Positions 15,118 through 24,237 of a DNA stretch of 64,000 nucleotides are shown in pieces. Positions within the stretch are counted from its first letter, which is position 1. The number at the start of each line of letters is the position of its first letter. The DNA comes from Streptomyces diacarni (GTDB lineage: Bacteria; Actinomycetota; Actinomycetes; Streptomycetales; Streptomycetaceae): the NCBI RefSeq assembly GCF_003323715.1, contig NZ_QOIN01000046.1, positions 1 to 64,000 of the forward strand, read 5' to 3'. The notes below the pieces were generated by a model, which searched no databases, was not told the DNA's origin, and saw nothing but the letters and a program-made list of their open reading frames with translations. A program made the position numbers and the translations under genes.

Positions 15118-16350
15118 ATGGCTGACCTGAGCGTGATGGAGCTGAGCCCGAACGCGGACGGCATCGTCGACTTGGCGGCGCTGGGGGAGGAGTTCGTCCG
15201 CGACCCCTACCCCTTCTATGCCGCGCTGCGCGAGCGCGGTCCCGTGCACCGCGTCCGCATCCCCGAAGGCGCCCTCGCCTGGATGGTGGTCGGGCACGAC
15301 GCGGCGCGCGCCGCCCTGGCCGACGACCGGCTCTCCAAGAACTGGGCCAACGCCGCGCCGGAGGCGGGAGCCAACTCCGTCTCCTCCGGCTACCACATGC
15401 TGATCGCCGACCCCCCGGACCACACGCGGCTGCGCAAACTGGTCGCCCGGGAGTTCACCACGCGCCGGATCGCGGCGCTGGAGCCGCGCATCCGCGAGAT
15501 CACCGGGGAACTGCTGGACGCCCACCTGGCCGGCGCGGGAGGCCGGGCCGACCTGGTGGCGGCGCTGGCCTTCCCCCTGCCGATCACCGTGATCTGCGAA
15601 CTGCTCGGCGTCCCCGGGCTGGACCGCGACCGCTTCCGCGAGTGGTCGGACAAAGCGCTGGGCATCGCCCCTCGGGAGGAGAAGACCGTCCACGCGCAAG
15701 CCCTGAGCGGCTACCTCGCCGAGCTGCTGGAGCACCGCAGGTCCCAACCGGGCGACGACCTGCTCAGCGCCCTGATCCGCACCAGCGACGAGGACGGCGA
15801 CCGGCTCGACGAGCAGGAACTGCTCGGTATGGCCTGGCTGCTGCTGGTCGCCGGGTACGAGACGACCGTCGGGCTCATCGCCAACGGCACCCTCGCGCTG
15901 CTGCGCCACCCCGACCAGCTGGCCGCGCTGCGCGCCGACCCGGCGTTGCTGGAGGGCGCGGTCGAGGAGATGCTGCGCTACGACGGCCCGGTGGAGACCA
16001 CCACCTACCGGTTCACCACCGAGCCCGTCGAGATCGGCGGCACGCTGATTCCCGGCGACGGCCAACTGGTCCTTCCGGTGCTGGCCGACGGCGACCACGA
16101 CCCGGCGCGCTTCCCCGGCGGCGACACCTTCGACATCCGCCGCGCCCCACGCGGCCACCTCGCCTTCGGCCACGGCCTGCACTTCTGTCTGGGCGCCCCA
16201 CTGGCCCGCCTCGAGGCGCGGGTGGCCGTCGGCATGCTGCTGGAGCGCACCAGCGCCCTGGAGCTGGACGCGGATCCGGCCACACTCAGGTGGCGGGAGG
16301 GCGTGCTGCTGCGGGGGGTCAAGACCCTGCCGGTGCGCTGGGAACGGTGA
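15118..16350 (+). CDS. Cytochrome P450
   Basis: A 410-aa soluble bacterial P450, usual length. The I-helix is LLVAGYETTVGL (Glu248, Thr249, Thr250). The K-helix ExxR is EEMLRYDG and the haem loop FGHGLHFCLGAPLARLE has the proximal Cys357. These features fit the CYP105/CYP107-type families common in Streptomyces. No ferredoxin or reductase gene is adjacent, so electron partners must come from elsewhere. It is not inside a recognisable secondary-metabolite cluster, so the substrate is unknown. It is probably leaderless (TACGAT at 15106-15111). Confidence 0.93.
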   Translation: MADLSVMELSPNADGIVDLAALGEEFVRDPYPFYAALRERGPVHRVRIPEGALAWMVVGHDAARAALADDRLSKNWANAAPEAGANSVSSGYHMLIADPPDHTRLRKLVAREFTTRRIAALEPRIREITGELLDAHLAGAGGRADLVAALAFPLPITVICELLGVPGLDRDRFREWSDKALGIAPREEKTVHAQALSGYLAELLEHRRSQPGDDLLSALIRTSDEDGDRLDEQELLGMAWLLLVAGYETTVGLIANGTLALLRHPDQLAALRADPALLEGAVEEMLRYDGPVETTTYRFTTEPVEIGGTLIPGDGQLVLPVLADGDHDPARFPGGDTFDIRRAPRGHLAFGHGLHFCLGAPLARLEARVAVGMLLERTSALELDADPATLRWREGVLLRGVKTLPVRWER

Positions 16351-16552
16351 GGAGCGCCGCGACGGCCTCGCGACCGGCCCGGCGACCCGTACGGCGGCCG
16401 GTACGGTCGGAGGGTTCCCGGGCCGGTGGCGGCAACCGGACGGTGTGCTGTTGCCGATGGCGGTCCGGTGGGCCGCGTGCGGCGCGCACGTCCTGCCCTT
16501 CGCGGGTTCGGGGAAGGTCGGTGAGGACCCCCAGTGGTCTGGACCGGCTGCG

Positions 16553-16558
16553 TAGGCT
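16553..16558 (+). promoter_or_regulatory. -10 element of a probably leaderless GNAT transcript
   Basis: TAGGCT ends 6 nt before ATG 16565 and there is no ribosome site, the same spacing as for the P450 gene. Confidence 0.4.
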
Positions 16559-16564
16559 ACGGAC

Positions 16565-17059
16565 ATGCGGATCAGCCAGTGCCGGGAAGAAGACGTCGAG
16601 ACGCTCGATGCGCACATGCCTTTCCGGGGGGCGACCTCGCACCACGGAGTGCGCTGGGCCCGGCAGCGGGACGGCCGCGGCACCTTCCTGGTGGCCTGGC
16701 GGGAGGAGCGTCCGGTGGGCAGCTGCGAAGTCCGCTGGGAGGGGTGTGCGGCTCCCGAAGTGCGCGCCGTCCACCCCGACTGTCCGGAGGTGAACGGGCT
16801 GGGGGTGTGGCCCGAGACGCTGCGCTCCCAGGGCATCGGCACGGCCCTCATCAAGGAGGCGGAGCGGCTGGCCACCGGGCGCGGGTGCCGGGCGATCGGG
16901 CTGGGCGTGGAGAAGAACAACCCCCGCGCGCACGCGCTCTACGACCGCCTGGGCTACCGGCCCTCCACGCCGTACCTCGACTGCTGGAGCTACGAGGACG
17001 GCGCGGGCGTCACGCACAAGGTGGCCGACGCGTGCGTGTTCATGGTCAAGCGCTTCTAG
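16565..17059 (+). CDS. GNAT-family N-acetyltransferase
   Basis: A 164-aa acetyl-CoA-dependent acyltransferase. The N-terminus (MRISQCREEDVETLDAHMP) is the usual first strand and helix. The acetyl-CoA pyrophosphate loop is in the SQGIGTALIKEAERLA segment (Q/R-x-x-G-x-G/A). The C-terminal GVEKNNPRAHALYDRLGYRP is the classical motif B. The substrate cannot be predicted. It appears to be a single-gene unit with a leaderless start, 90 bases ahead of a GntR regulator. Confidence 0.88.
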   Translation: MRISQCREEDVETLDAHMPFRGATSHHGVRWARQRDGRGTFLVAWREERPVGSCEVRWEGCAAPEVRAVHPDCPEVNGLGVWPETLRSQGIGTALIKEAERLATGRGCRAIGLGVEKNNPRAHALYDRLGYRPSTPYLDCWSYEDGAGVTHKVADACVFMVKRF

Positions 17060-17137
17060 CGCGTGGCCGACGTCACGTGCGGTTGTCCTTTCGTCCTGAC
17101 AATCGAATGTACGGTTTCGGGGCGCCCGGAAGACCAC

Positions 17138-17143
17138 TACGCT
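17138..17143 (+). promoter_or_regulatory. -10 element of a probably leaderless GntR transcript
   Basis: TACGCT ends 6 nt before GTG 17150, with no ribosome site. This supports the downstream GTG as the start of the regulator gene. Confidence 0.4.
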
Positions 17144-17149
17144 CCCCTC

Positions 17150-17905
17150 GTGCCCAAGAATGATCCGGTGGACCTGCAGCTGAGCGTGGACCGAGCGAGT
17201 CCCGTCCCGCTCTACTTCCAGCTTTCCCAGCAACTGGAGAGCGCCATCGAGCGCGGCAAGCTCGCCCCGGGGAGCCTGCTGGGGAACGAGATCGAGCTGG
17301 CGGGGCGCCTCGGTCTCTCCCGCCCGACCGTCAGGCAGGCCATCCAGTCGCTGGTGGACAAGGGGCTGCTGGTGCGGCGGCGCGGCATCGGTACCCAGGT
17401 GGTGCACAGCCAGGTCAGGCGCCCCATGGAGCTGAGCAGCCTCTACGACGATCTGGAGGCGGCCGGGCAGCGGCCGGCCACGCGGGTGCTGCGGGAGAGC
17501 GTGGGGGAGGCCACGGCCGAGGTCGCCGCCGCGCTGGGGGTGCCGGAGGGGGCGGAGGTCAGGTCGGTGGAACGGCTGCGGCTCACCCACGGTGAACCGA
17601 TGGCCTACATGCGCAACCACCTGCCGGCGGATCTGCTTCCCCTGGAGCGTGCCGATCTGGAAGCCACGGGGCTCTACCGGCTGATGCGGGCGGCCGGGGT
17701 GACGCTGCACTCCGCGCGGCAGGCCGTGGGGGCCAAGGCCGCCGACGCCGCGGAGGCCGAGCTGCTGGGGGAGGAGCAGGGTGCTCCGCTACTGACGATG
17801 CAGCGCACCACCTACGACGACACCGGGCGCCCCGTCGAATACGGCGCGCACCTCTACCGTGCCTCCCGCTACGCGTTCGACTTCCAGCTCCTGGTCCGCC
17901 CGTGA
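17150..17905 (+). CDS. GntR/HutC-family transcriptional regulator
   Basis: A 251-aa regulator from GTG 17150. An upstream start at 17063 would add a Cys-rich, non-conserved tail. The N-terminal winged helix reads PLYFQLSQQLESAIERGKLAPGSLL, NEIELAGRLGLSRPTVRQAIQSLVDKGLLVRRRGIGTQV, a textbook GntR pattern. The C-terminal UTRA domain (about 90-245) ends in AYMRNHLPADL, RTTYDDTGRPVEYGAHLYRASRYAFDFQL and should bind a sugar or sugar phosphate. It lies directly ahead of a sugar ABC transporter in the same direction with its own promoter, so it is the likely local regulator. Confidence 0.9.
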   Translation: MPKNDPVDLQLSVDRASPVPLYFQLSQQLESAIERGKLAPGSLLGNEIELAGRLGLSRPTVRQAIQSLVDKGLLVRRRGIGTQVVHSQVRRPMELSSLYDDLEAAGQRPATRVLRESVGEATAEVAAALGVPEGAEVRSVERLRLTHGEPMAYMRNHLPADLLPLERADLEATGLYRLMRAAGVTLHSARQAVGAKAADAAEAELLGEEQGAPLLTMQRTTYDDTGRPVEYGAHLYRASRYAFDFQLLVRP

Positions 17906-17936
17906 CCGTCCTGCGCAGGGGGCCGGCGCCTGCTTG

Positions 17937-17965
17937 TTGACGGGCACCGCGTGGGCCGCTACAAC
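17937..17965 (+). promoter_or_regulatory. Promoter of the sugar ABC transporter operon
   Basis: TTGACG (17937-17942) and TACAAC (17960-17965) are spaced by exactly 17 bp, a good match to the principal sigma factor consensus. Transcription would begin near 17972, giving a leader of about 130 nt before GTG 18103. Confidence 0.6.
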
Positions 17966-17994
17966 ACGGCCATGGCGAACAGGCATCCGGCCCG

Positions 17995-18022
17995 TCCGTC
18001 ACGTTCCGGCCACGGTGACGGA
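17995..18022. promoter_or_regulatory. Inverted repeat in transporter leader, candidate GntR operator
   Basis: TCCGTCAC (17995-18002) and GTGACGGA (18015-18022) form a perfect 8-bp inverted repeat with a 12-nt spacer. It starts about 25 bp after the predicted start point. It could be a roadblock operator for the adjacent GntR protein or an RNA hairpin. Confidence 0.4.
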
Positions 18023-18102
18023 TACTTGTGCGAAGATCCGGGGCCTTCCTCCCGGCAGTGTCCGTAGTCCGTACCGATCCTCCAGCCAGAGAGCAGAACA
18101 GG

Positions 18103-19194
18103 GTGGCCAGCGTGCTCAGGTCCCGGCTCACGTCCCGTACGTCCCGTGCGGGCAGGCAGCCCCGTACGGGCAGGTCGTCCCGTACGGGGCGCGCTCCCGT
18201 GCGTACGACAGCCGCTGTGGTGGCCGCGATGGTCGTCGCGACGGCCTCGCTCGCCGGGTGCAGCAGCACCGGGGGCAAGCGGGCCGAGGAGGCCCGGCAG
18301 CAGGCCGCCTCGGGGAAGGCGAACGTCACCACGCCCCGCTGGAAGTTCGCCATGGTCACGCACTCCGGTGACGGCGACACCTACTGGGACATCGTGCAGA
18401 GCGGCGCCAAGCAGGCCGCCGCCAAGGACAACATCGAGTTCCTCTACTCGCACGACAAGGAGGCGGGCCGCCAGGCCCAGCTCGTCCAGACCGCGATCGA
18501 CAAGAAGGTCGACGGGCTGATCGTCACCCTCGCCAAGCCGGACGCGATGAAGAAGGTCGTGAAGAAGGCGGTCAAGGCGGGCATACCCGTCATCACGATC
18601 AACTCCGGCCAGGAGGTCTCCCAGGACTTCGGCGCACTCACCCACATCGGCCAGGACGAGACGCTGGCCGGCGAGGCCGTCGGCCGCGAGCTCAACGAGC
18701 GCGGGAAGAAGAAGGCGCTCTGCGTCCTCCACGAGCAGGGCAACGTCGGCCACGAACAGCGCTGCGACGGCATCGAGAAGACCTTCGACGGCAAGGTCGA
18801 GGACCTGTACGTGGACGGCACCAACATGCCGGGCGTGCAGTCCTCCGTCGAGGCCAAGCTCCAGTCCGACAAGAAGGTCGACTCCGTGGTGACGCTCGGC
18901 GCCCCCTTCGCCGCCACCGCCGCGGAGGCCAAGAAGGACTCCGGCAGCGACGCCGAGATCGACACCTTCGACCTCAACGCCAAGGTCGCCGCGGGCCTCA
19001 AGGACGGCACCATCGGCTTCGCCGTCGACCAGCAGCCCTACCTGCAGGGCTATCAGGCCGTCGACCTGCTGTGGCTCTACCGCTACAACGCCGACATGCT
19101 CGGCGGCGGCAAGCCCGTGCTCACAGGACCGCAGATCCTCACCAAGAAGGACGCGGGCAAGCTGGAGGAGCTCACCAAGCGGGGGACCCGATGA
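18103..19194 (+). CDS. Sugar ABC transporter substrate-binding lipoprotein
   Basis: A 363-aa type I (ribose/xylose-like) periplasmic-binding-protein-fold lipoprotein. GTG 18103 follows a purine-rich AGAGAGCAGAACAGG. An unusual Arg/Thr/Ser-rich n-region of about 30 residues precedes the hydrophobic core and the lipobox ASLAGC. The mature part has KFAMVTHSGDGDTYWDIVQSGAKQAA, VDGLIVTLAKPDAM, GIPVITINSG and the hinge TIGFAVDQQPYLQGYQAVDLLWL, all typical of RbsB-like proteins. It overlaps the permease ATG by 4 bp. The sugar is unknown; the family covers pentoses, inositol and related compounds. Confidence 0.92.
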   Translation: MASVLRSRLTSRTSRAGRQPRTGRSSRTGRAPVRTTAAVVAAMVVATASLAGCSSTGGKRAEEARQQAASGKANVTTPRWKFAMVTHSGDGDTYWDIVQSGAKQAAAKDNIEFLYSHDKEAGRQAQLVQTAIDKKVDGLIVTLAKPDAMKKVVKKAVKAGIPVITINSGQEVSQDFGALTHIGQDETLAGEAVGRELNERGKKKALCVLHEQGNVGHEQRCDGIEKTFDGKVEDLYVDGTNMPGVQSSVEAKLQSDKKVDSVVTLGAPFAATAAEAKKDSGSDAEIDTFDLNAKVAAGLKDGTIGFAVDQQPYLQGYQAVDLLWLYRYNADMLGGGKPVLTGPQILTKKDAGKLEELTKRGTR

Positions 19195-20290
19195 CGGCGA
19201 CGACCGACCCGGGCAAGCCCGACTACGACGAGCCCGGCGACGGGCGTCAACAGCAGGACCCGCCGAGCCCGGCGGCCGCCGGGGACCGGCTCGTGCACCG
19301 CCCGCTGCCGGTGCGACTGCTGCGGCGGCCCGAGCTGGGCGCCGTCGTCGGCGCGCTCGCGCTGTTCGTCTTCTTCGCGTGCGTCGCCGACAGCTTCCTG
19401 CGGGCCTCCAGCCTCTCCACGGTCCTCTACTTCTCCTCCACGATCGGCATCATGGCGGTGCCGGTGGCGCTGCTGATGATCGGCGGAGAGTTCGACCTGT
19501 CGACCGGCGTGATGGTGACGTCCTCGGCGCTCATCTCCTCGATGTTCAGCTATCAGATGACGGCCAACACCTGGGTGGGTGTCGGGGTGTCGCTGCTGGT
19601 CACGCTGGGGATCGGGTTCTTCAACGGCTTCATGCTCACCCGCACCAAACTGCCCAGCTTCATCATCACGCTGGCCACCTTCCTGATGCTGACCGGCCTC
19701 AACCTGGGCCTCACCAAGGTGATCAGCGGCACCGTCACCACCAAGACCATCAGCGACATGGAGGGGTTCGACTCGGCCAGGGCCGTCTTCGCCTCCACGC
19801 TGACCCTCGGCAGCGTCCACATCCAGATCACCGTGCTGTGGTGGCTGCTGCTGGTGGCCGTCGCCACCTGGATCCTGCTGCGCACCAGCGCCGGCAACTG
19901 GATCTTCGCCGTCGGCGGCGGGGTGGACGCGGCCCGCGCCGTCGGCGTCCCGGTCGCGCGCACCAAGATCGGCCTGTATCTGGGCGTCGCCTTCGCGGCC
20001 TGGATCTCCGGCCAGCACCTGCTCTTCAACTACGACACCGTCCAGTCCGGCGAGGGCGTAGGCAACGAGCTGATCTACATCGCGGCCGCCGTCATCGGCG
20101 GCTGCCTGCTGACCGGGGGCTACGGCTCGGCCATCGGCGCCGCCGTGGGCGCCTTCATCTTCGGCATGGCCAACAAGGGCATCATCTACGCGCAGTGGAA
20201 CCCCGACTGGTTCAAGTTCTTCCTCGGGGCCATGCTGCTGCTGGCCACCCTGCTGAACGCGTGGATCCGGAAGCGGGCGGAGGCGACCCG

Positions 20291-20294
<4 letters not shown>
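19191..20294 (+). CDS. Sugar ABC transporter permease, RbsC-type
   Basis: A 367-aa membrane protein of the BPD_transp_2 family. After a hydrophilic N-terminus of about 45 residues it has 8-10 predicted transmembrane helices. It carries the family patterns LLMIGGEFDLSTG, GFFNGFMLTRTKLPSFIITLATFLMLTGLNLGLT and NELIYIAAAVIGGCLLTGGYGS (the EAA-like coupling region). ATG 19191 overlaps the lipoprotein stop and its own stop overlaps the ATPase start, so the three genes are one translationally coupled unit. Only one permease is present, so it should act as a homodimer. Confidence 0.93.
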
Positions 20295-21157
<863 letters not shown>

Positions 21158-21265
21158 GCGCGGGGCCGGGGCCGGGGCCGACCGGCCCGGGACCGGGCGA
21201 CGTACCGTTGATCCCTGGCAGAATCGAGCCCGCCCGTAAGACCCCTCCCAGAGAGACGACCACTC

Positions 21266-22444
21266 TTGAACGCGGACAGCTTCCAGCGAGAAGACAGGGC
21301 AGACAGGGCAGACAGGGTCTACCGACGGCGCACCGCTCCCAGTGCGAGTGTCCTGAGAACGGTCAGCACCCGTGAGCGCCGCTCGCACCTGTCGGCTCCC
21401 CGCGTGCCGACCGTCGGCATCGACATCGGCGGCACGAAGGTCATGGCGGGCGTCGTGGACGCGGACGGCGCCATCCTGGAGAAGGTGCGCGCCGAGACCC
21501 CCGAGAAGTCCAAGAGCCCCAAGGTCGTCGAGGACACCATCGCCGAGCTGGTGCTGGACCTCTCCGACCGGCACGACGTGCACGCGGTGGGCATCGGCGC
21601 GGCGGGCTGGATCGACGCGGACCGCTCCCGCGTGCTGTTCGCGCCGCACCTGGCCTGGAGAGACGAACCCCTCAAGGACGCCCTCACGGCACGGCTCGCC
21701 GTCCCGGTGATGGTCGACAACGACGCGAACACGGCGGCGTGGGGGGAGTGGCGCTTCGGCGCGGGCCGCGGCGAGGACCACCTCGTCATGATCACGCTCG
21801 GGACGGGTATCGGCGGCGCGATCCTGGAGGACGGCCGCGTCAAACGCGGCAAGTACGGAGTGGCCGGCGAGTTCGGTCACATGCAGGTGGTGCCGGGCGG
21901 CCACCGCTGCCCGTGCGGCAACAGAGGGTGCTGGGAGCAGTACAGCTCGGGCAACGCGCTGGTGCGGGAGGCCCGGGAGCTGGCGGCGGCCGAGTCGCCC
22001 GTCGCGTACGGGATCATCGACCGGGTCGGCGGCCAGGTCGGCGACATCACAGGACCGCTCATCACGGAGCTGGCCCGCTCCGGCGACGCCATGTGCACGG
22101 AGCTCTTCCACGAGGTCGGCAACTGGCTCGGGGTGGGCCTGGCCAACCTCGCCGCGGCCCTCGACCCGTCCTGCTTCGTCATCGGGGGAGGCGTCAGCGC
22201 CGCCGACGAACTGCTGATCGACCCGGCCAAGGAGGCCTTCCGCCGCCAGCTGACCGGCCGCGGCTACCGCCCCGAGGCCCGTATCGTGAAGGCACAGCTG
22301 GGTCCCGAGGCAGGTATGGTCGGTGCCGCGGACCTCGCCCGGCTGGTGGCCCGCCGCTTCCGCCGGGCCAACCGCCGCCGCCTGGAGCGCTACGAGCGCT
22401 ACGAGCGCGCGGCCGACAACCTGCGCCGCGCGGTGGGCCAGTGA
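21266..22444 (+). CDS. ROK-family sugar kinase (glucokinase-like)
   Basis: A 392-aa kinase from the proposed TTG 21266 after GAGAGACG. The first 45 residues are basic and variable, so the true start could be later. The ROK core is clear: phosphate loop VGIDIGGTKVMAGVV, ASP-type VMVDNDANTAAWGEW, ITLGTGIGGAILEDG, and the zinc motif GHRCPCGNRGCWEQY with three Cys and a His. The C-terminal tail is Arg/Tyr/Glu-rich. It lies 108 bases after the ABC ATPase and overlaps the next gene by 4 bp, so it probably phosphorylates the sugar brought in by the transporter. Glucose itself is not proven as substrate. Confidence 0.88.
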   Translation: MNADSFQREDRADRADRVYRRRTAPSASVLRTVSTRERRSHLSAPRVPTVGIDIGGTKVMAGVVDADGAILEKVRAETPEKSKSPKVVEDTIAELVLDLSDRHDVHAVGIGAAGWIDADRSRVLFAPHLAWRDEPLKDALTARLAVPVMVDNDANTAAWGEWRFGAGRGEDHLVMITLGTGIGGAILEDGRVKRGKYGVAGEFGHMQVVPGGHRCPCGNRGCWEQYSSGNALVREARELAAAESPVAYGIIDRVGGQVGDITGPLITELARSGDAMCTELFHEVGNWLGVGLANLAAALDPSCFVIGGGVSAADELLIDPAKEAFRRQLTGRGYRPEARIVKAQLGPEAGMVGAADLARLVARRFRRANRRRLERYERYERAADNLRRAVGQ

Positions 22445-23097
22445 CCGTGGCGGCCACGCCCGACGACCCGTCCACCCCACCCTCCCCGACGCCTGAGACG
22501 CCGAGCGCCATGCCGTACAAGGACGCCAGCCCCCGCCCCTACGAGCCCCACACCAGGCCCCCGCACCGCCCGCGGCACCGGGTCTTCGTGCTGGTGATCG
22601 TCGTGCTGCTGATCGCGCTGCCGGCCGGATACCTGGTGCAGTCCGCGTTCCAGAGCCGCGCCAGCGGCAAGGACAAGGAGCGCGCGGCCGCCTCCACGAG
22701 CCTCACCTACGGCCGCCCGCCCAAGGTCAGCCAGCGGATCTACGACGTCCCCGTGCCGCTCTCGGCGACGCGCGTCGCCTTCTACGAGACGAACGCGTGG
22801 GAGAAGAGCACCATGTGGGTGCAGTTCCGCACCAGCCCCAAGAGGCTGGAGCAGTTTTTGGACGAGGTGGGCAGCGACACGGCGGAACCGGCGAAGCCCG
22901 TGAAGCTGCACAAGGGCCGGGTGGCCGTCACCGGCAAGCTGGCCACCGAGGTCGGCTGGCGGTTCGACGAGCCGAAGAGCCACTACTTCAGCGCTGTGCA
23001 CGAGCAGCCCAAGAGCAAGCCGGACCTGAAGATCACCGTGGACATGACGTACAAGAAGCGCCCACGCGTTTACGTCGTGTCCAGCACGCGCTTCTGA
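22441..23097 (+). CDS. Single-pass membrane protein coupled to ROK kinase
   Basis: A 218-aa protein, GTG 22441, overlapping the kinase stop (GTGA). A Pro/Thr-rich cytosolic N-terminus of about 45 residues precedes one transmembrane helix (VFVLVIVVLLIALPAGYLV). The outside domain of about 145 residues is of mixed alpha/beta type (YDVPVPLSATRVAFYETNAW, FRTSPKRLEQFLDEVGS, KITVDMTYKKRPRVYVVS). I do not recognise a family. Translational coupling to the kinase suggests a shared role at the membrane, which is inference only. Confidence 0.75.
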   Translation: MTVAATPDDPSTPPSPTPETPSAMPYKDASPRPYEPHTRPPHRPRHRVFVLVIVVLLIALPAGYLVQSAFQSRASGKDKERAAASTSLTYGRPPKVSQRIYDVPVPLSATRVAFYETNAWEKSTMWVQFRTSPKRLEQFLDEVGSDTAEPAKPVKLHKGRVAVTGKLATEVGWRFDEPKSHYFSAVHEQPKSKPDLKITVDMTYKKRPRVYVVSSTRF

Positions 23098-23180
23098 CCA
23101 CCGGGCCGGCCCGCGGCGGGGTCCGGCGACTGCGGCGACGCCTGGATCGCCCGCTGCACCGACCACACCGATGACACCGG

Positions 23181-24047
23181 CTACACCGACTCCACCGGCT
23201 GGGCCGACAGCAGCGTGCGCAGCCGTTGCCGGGTGCCGGTGCCCGGCTGCGGCAGCAGCAGGACGACGTGCAGGTCGGGGTCGTCGGCGATCCGCACCGT
23301 CGTGCGCTGGAACACCAGCCGGCCGCCGCGCGGATGCTCGACGACCTTCTCGCCCAGTGCGGTGTCCCGCACCTCCTGCCGGGCCCACAGCCGGGCGAAG
23401 GCGGGGCTGTGCTCGGACAGCCGCCGCACGAGCGCGGCGAAGCCCGGGTCTTCCGGGTAGCGGGCCGCGTCCGACCGGAACTCGGCGACCAGCGACGGCG
23501 CCATCGACTCCCACTCCGGCAGCGCACGGTGCGGGCCCTGCCGCGTCAGGAACCCGTCCAGGCAGCTGTGCAGCGTCGGTACCTCACCGAACAGCGCCTC
23601 GACCGCGGTGTTGCCGTGCAGATAGCGCCAGTACCGGTCCAGGACGTACGCCGGGCCCGGCGCCCACTCCTCGACGAGGGCCACCACGTGCTGCGGCAGT
23701 CGCGGGGCCGACGAGTCGGCGGCCCGGCGCGGGGCGGGGGCCGGCGTGTGGCCGGCCAGTCGGTACAGGTGCGCCCGCTCGGTGTCGTCGAGCCGCAGCG
23801 CCGAACTGACGGCGTCCAGAATGCTGGTGGTGACGGTGATCCGGCGGCCCTGCTCGAGCCACGTGTACCAGGTGAGCCCGATACCCGCGAGCGAGGCGAC
23901 CTCCTCACGCCGCAGCCCCGGGGTGCGGCGCCTTCCCGACGTCGGCAGACCCACCTCCTGGGGGGACAGCCGGGCTCTGCGGCTGCGCAGGAAGTCCCGC
24001 AGATCGTCCCGCCGTTGTTCCGACTCCGCTCCTCGGGTGGTGGTCAC
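23181..24047 (-). CDS. HTH regulator with MmyB-like ligand-binding domain
   Basis: A 288-aa regulator. I chose GTG 24047 because TATGCT lies 6 nt upstream on the minus strand with no ribosome site, a leaderless layout. A start at 24143 would add 32 unlikely residues. The N-terminal XRE-type HTH reads RDFLRSRRARLSPQEVGL, RRTPGLRREEVASLAGIGLTWYTWLEQGR, the hallmark of the MmyB group. The C-terminal half (VLDRYWRYLHGNTAVEALFGE to LVFQRTTVRIADDPDLHVVLLLP) is the PAS-like MmyB ligand domain. It is divergent from a DHA2 exporter gene and probably controls it. Confidence 0.9.
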   Translation of the reverse strand: MTTTRGAESEQRRDDLRDFLRSRRARLSPQEVGLPTSGRRRTPGLRREEVASLAGIGLTWYTWLEQGRRITVTTSILDAVSSALRLDDTERAHLYRLAGHTPAPAPRRAADSSAPRLPQHVVALVEEWAPGPAYVLDRYWRYLHGNTAVEALFGEVPTLHSCLDGFLTRQGPHRALPEWESMAPSLVAEFRSDAARYPEDPGFAALVRRLSEHSPAFARLWARQEVRDTALGEKVVEHPRGGRLVFQRTTVRIADDPDLHVVLLLPQPGTGTRQRLRTLLSAQPVESV

Positions 24048-24237
24048 GGCAACAGCATAAAGGGCAACTTGGCCCGCACCACGGGGCCCGCGAAACTGAT
24101 GCGGTACCGGACGGGCGTCAAAGCCGGGGGCGGTATCCGGCATCCGGCACAGCGGTTCAGCGCGGCGGTAGGCCGCTGCCTCCCCGCCTTTTCGGGCACG
24201 TCTCGCCGCCGCGTCGAATCAGTGAAAGGCCATCGCG

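Noticed and set aside
14527..16920. Minus-strand frame of 797 codons over the aldolase, P450 and GNAT genes
   Set aside because: It spans three well-recognised plus-strand genes and their gaps and has no motif of its own.
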